This document shows positions 61,301 through 64,000 of a stretch of DNA of 64,000 nt, one piece after another; within the stretch, counting starts at the first letter, position 1, and every line of letters begins with the position of its first letter. The notes under the pieces are model-generated. The model made no database searches. It was not told the origin of the DNA and saw only the letters and a program-made list of their open reading frames with translations. A program made the translations under genes and the position numbers. Origin of the DNA: Hydractinia symbiolongicarpus (lineage: Eukaryota; Cnidaria; Hydrozoa; Anthoathecata; Hydractiniidae); NCBI RefSeq assembly GCF_029227915.1, contig NC_079882.1:10230001-10294000 (forward strand). Reading direction: 5' to 3'.

Positions 61301-63968
61301 TTAAACCTTAACAAAGCAGTTTAAAAACCATACCAATTGTTTTCATCATCATTTCATGCTTTTCAGTTCAACATCAACTAACCTACATTTCTAAAATAAA
61401 AATACCTATGTTTTTATATGCATTTTTTTGTTATTAGTTTTCACCAGTCTGCTCTTTGTGTAAATATGGTGTTTCCCAACTGCACTTGTTCTTAAACAAA
61501 AATTCAACAACAAAAGCAATTGCGTCGTTATTAGATAGTGGCTGTGGTCTTTTACCTTCTCCGTTGAATGGACAATGCAAGGCTTTTGTTGATATCTATG
61601 TACCTTCCATCTTGTATATTTTGGCATGGGAGACTTCCAATTCATCATTTGTCTGTCAAAAGTATCATCTTTGCACTTCTATAGAATATCAGGTGAGGGC
61701 CAAAATTTACATGAAAAACCAAAAGATGCGTTTACACCTGAGAACTCTGAGATGTATACAAATGTACGACGCTGTTGGTGTTTTCTTTTATAAGAAATAA
61801 TCAAAATCCAAATAAAGTCAATCATTTTACAAGGAACAGCAAGTCACATGTAAATAAATAAATTGTTAAATATTTACAACTTGCAATTATCGTTACTAAA
61901 AGAAATGGGGCAATAATACTTTAAATAGACACAAGATAAAAAAAGAAATCTTTAATATTTAAATTGGTTGGCCACCACGTATGATTGTTTTTAGGAACAA
62001 GATGCTTGTGGAACGTTTCTTTTTTTTAAAAAAAAAGTGAACCAGAGTATTGTTCCTCTTTTAGAAGGAGATGTTTAAGGAAGTAGAAAAGAAAAGTCAG
62101 CCATCAAACACGGTTACTTGTGAAGTTTGCACAGTTGCCATGGGATACTTAGACGATATTTTAAAAGATCAAACAACAGAAGCTGCAGTGAAGAAAGGTT
62201 TAGACGAGTTGTGCGCCTATTTACCACCATCTCTAAAATCTGAGGTAGTTTTATGTGTTCACTGTTGTTCACCGTTACATCAGGGTCATGTCAACATAAG
62301 CAAGCATGGCTGATTAAATCTCTATATTAATAAAACCTGTTGTGTGTCTTTCACATGAGCTGATGTCGTGTTAAGAATGCATCAAATTTTTTTAGGCCAA
62401 ATGCGATATATTTTGGATTTTTCAAGGACCAACGACTAGTTTTTGTTTTATAGTGCACCAGTCTAGTTGACCAGTATGCAGATGAAATCATCAAACTGAT
62501 TGTTTCAAAAGTTGCTAATCCTGCTCAAGTTTGTAAGGTGAGGAGTTGCCTGCTTTTATGTAGCTTCAATGCTAATTTGCGATCAAAAGTAACTTGTCTG
62601 TTTATTTTGTTGTAGGAATTGGGATTGTGTACATCGCAGAAAAAAGGTATTTTTTTTAAGTTCCTGGTATTTCTTTGGTGTTTATTTTTTGTAGCGGTGT
62701 TTTTATTAACCAAAATGAACACTGCGGCCTCAATGACATCAATTTCGCCCCTGCAGTAAAAGCAAAACAGAGGGTTAAGGAAAAGTTTAGCGGTAATTTA
62801 ATCTCATTTTTCGCAGGAGCTTCTTCAGCAATACAAGCCTAAGGTGATCAACCGCGCAAGTTTATTTCGGCGAAGTTTCAAAAGTTAGGAGAAAAAAATG
62901 CAAACATTAATTCTTGCGAAAAAAAATGTGAACCTATCGCGAAATACTTGCATACGCGAAAGTTTATTCCCACAATAATTTCAAAAAACCCTAACAAAAA
63001 ATTAGCCGCGAAAACTTCTTCCCTTACAATGGATTGCTTTTGTTCACTGGTGTTTTTTATTCTTTTAGCCATTCCAGTTGTTAAGACGCCAACTAATAAT
63101 GCTGTCACGTGTGAAGTTTGTACTGTCGCAATGGGCTACCTGGAGGGTATTTTAAAGGGCAAGCGAACTGAAGCAGCTGTTAAAGAAGGTCTAGATAAAT
63201 TGTGTGGATATCTACCAACTTACTTGCAAGTAGATGTAAGTAACGTTTGCTTCTTTTTAAATATCAAGCAAATGCTTCCATAACGAATCCGTTAACCCTC
63301 TTTTTCAGTGCTCGAACTTGGTGAGCCAGTACACAGATGAAATCATTAATCTACTGGTTAATGAACTTGCTGATCCAGCTATTGTTTGCAAGGTAGGACG
63401 ATATTTTTTAGAGTTAAGCGAGAGGATTTTTATTTGTTATGGATAATAATTATAACTTTTCGTATTTTAAGGAAATAAAACTATGCAGCGCAAGCAAAGG
63501 TAGGAACGAATGTTTACTTCGAACGTAGAAATTTAGCTGGCACTCAAACGTGGGGATTTGAAACAAGCTAGTAGCGATGATATTATTTGTAAAGTATTCA
63601 TTTTTTCTTCTCTTTCAAGTGATAGTATCTTTTCAATACATTCAGGTGTCGTTAAGTCTCAGCCTGGAAATCCAATTACCTGCGAAGTTTGCACTGTTGC
63701 CATGGGCTACCTTGAAAATTTGTTAAAGGGGAACCAAACAGAGGCTGCTGTAAAAGCAGCTTTGGATAAAGTTTGTAGTCTGCTGCCTTCCGAAGTTCAA
63801 AGCGAGGTAGAATATTACTGTTCCCTGTATTTATTTTGTTATTATTATTTTTATTGTTATTTGTATTTTATGTTTTCAAACTAGTGCACCACCTTGGTAA
63901 ATGAGTACGCTGATGAGATTGTTCGGATCATCGTTGCGGAATTGGGCGATCCTAAAACTGTGTGCACG
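55391..63968 (+). CDS. PSAP: Prosaposin-like precursor, one SapA and at least eight SapB domains, 3' end outside window
   Basis: Saposins are small lysosomal proteins cut from one precursor; they present sphingolipids to hydrolases. Exons: 55391-55430, 56242-56384, 58831-58968, 59054-59218, 59718-59855, 60168-60326, 60409-60549, 60640-60831, 60948-61241, 61438-61692, 62065-62244, 62454-62537, 62616-62646, 63069-63235, 63309-63392, 63472-63499, 63646-63806, 63885-63968, then open. So far 828 codons in frame. Signal peptide MILFTVLVAFFVLG. The SapA domain (about 14-61) has CYIRGPQFWCK and QCQATAYCAEHVW. SapB domains show the CxxC...C | C...C...C pattern: 1-3 (exon pairs 3+4, 5+6, 7+8), 4 and 5 (single exons 9 and 10), 6-8 (exons 11-13, 14-16, 17-18+). 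Paired domains are split by a phase-0 intron just before the fourth Cys. Vertebrate prosaposin has four SapB domains; this has at least twice as many. It could be a lineage-specific paralogue rather than the strict orthologue. Confidence 0.93.
56385..58830 (+). other. Prosaposin-like gene intron 2 (long)
   Basis: This 2.4-kb intron separates the SapA exon from the first SapB exon. It carries a full-length SINE with its tRNA-like head (57774-58110). I saw no additional saposin exon in it. Confidence 0.8.
57774..58110 (-). mobile_element. Full-length tRNA-derived SINE
   Basis: On the minus strand the element begins at about 58110 with a tRNA-like head. A box TAGATTAGTGG lies at 58102-58092 and B box GGTTCGATTCC at 58059-58049, about 33 nt apart as in a tRNA gene. 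The body continues to a tail at about 57774 (ggctagccatgtaaaatatg). Two 5'-truncated relatives occur at 2050-2168 and 12797-12951. The boxes suggest RNA polymerase III transcription. The head is not a functional tRNA, since no clean cloverleaf or acceptor stem pairing is evident. Confidence 0.85.
62319..62439 (+). mobile_element. Helitron-like non-autonomous element in prosaposin-like gene intron
   Basis: It begins TCTCTATATTAATAAAACC, contains a TGTGTGTC stretch, and ends ggaccaacgaCTAG followed by T. This matches the 3' end of the element at 16776-16919 (gctaacgaCTAG|T). Confidence 0.5.
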
Positions 63969-64000
63969 GTAAGACCTCTAAAAATATGCAGTCTTATTTT

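Noticed and set aside
1-64000. CRISPR arrays, bacterial operons, phage genes
   Set aside because: The window is clearly animal nuclear DNA with spliceosomal introns. Repeats present are tandem satellites and transposons, not spacer arrays.

Overview
This is AT-rich nuclear DNA from an animal, with genes split by many canonical introns. Porcupine (a Wnt acyltransferase), arfaptin, the heterotrimeric kinesin-2 motor KIF3A and prosaposin together indicate a metazoan. The AT bias, compact exons, abundant small repeats and lineage-specific secreted genes suggest a cnidarian, perhaps a hydrozoan, but that is inference and was not tested by any search. All gene models were built by hand: splice sites were chosen so that reading frame and family similarity both continued. 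The three complete multi-exon models sum to exact multiples of three (705, 538 and 1353 codons including stop).

Layout. From 1 to 9.4 kb two conserved genes lie on the minus strand: the 5' part of an arfaptin gene, running off the left edge, and a complete 18-exon KIF3A. From 12.5 to 18.8 kb there is a complete 12-exon porcupine gene on the plus strand, including one GC-AG intron. From 18.8 to 42.9 kb the DNA is gene-poor. It holds two minisatellites, many foldback elements, one small two-exon gene for a secreted cysteine-rich basic peptide (29.6-30.0 kb) and one possible orphan exon at 38.4 kb. From 42.9 to 51.8 kb lies a complete 22-exon gene for a 1352-residue secreted protein: a low-complexity N-terminal half, a histidine/glycine-rich centre, two degenerate von Willebrand A domains, a poly-serine tract and a basic C-terminus. 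From 55.4 kb to the right edge is a prosaposin-like gene with one saposin-A domain and at least eight saposin-B domains, still open at the edge.

Mobile DNA is plentiful and falls into recognisable families: a tRNA-derived SINE (three copies), a foldback MITE family with CCTCGTCCCCAGGG-like ends (one copy has a 9-bp target duplication), two TTAA-flanked inverted-repeat elements, and short Helitron-like elements.

The genes do not form an operon or a shared pathway. The most unusual items are the histidine-rich vWA protein (a candidate structural or metal-binding extracellular matrix protein, with an uninterrupted intronic TTC repeat of about 144 units), the modular tandem expansion of saposin exons, and the small secreted CX3C-type peptide.
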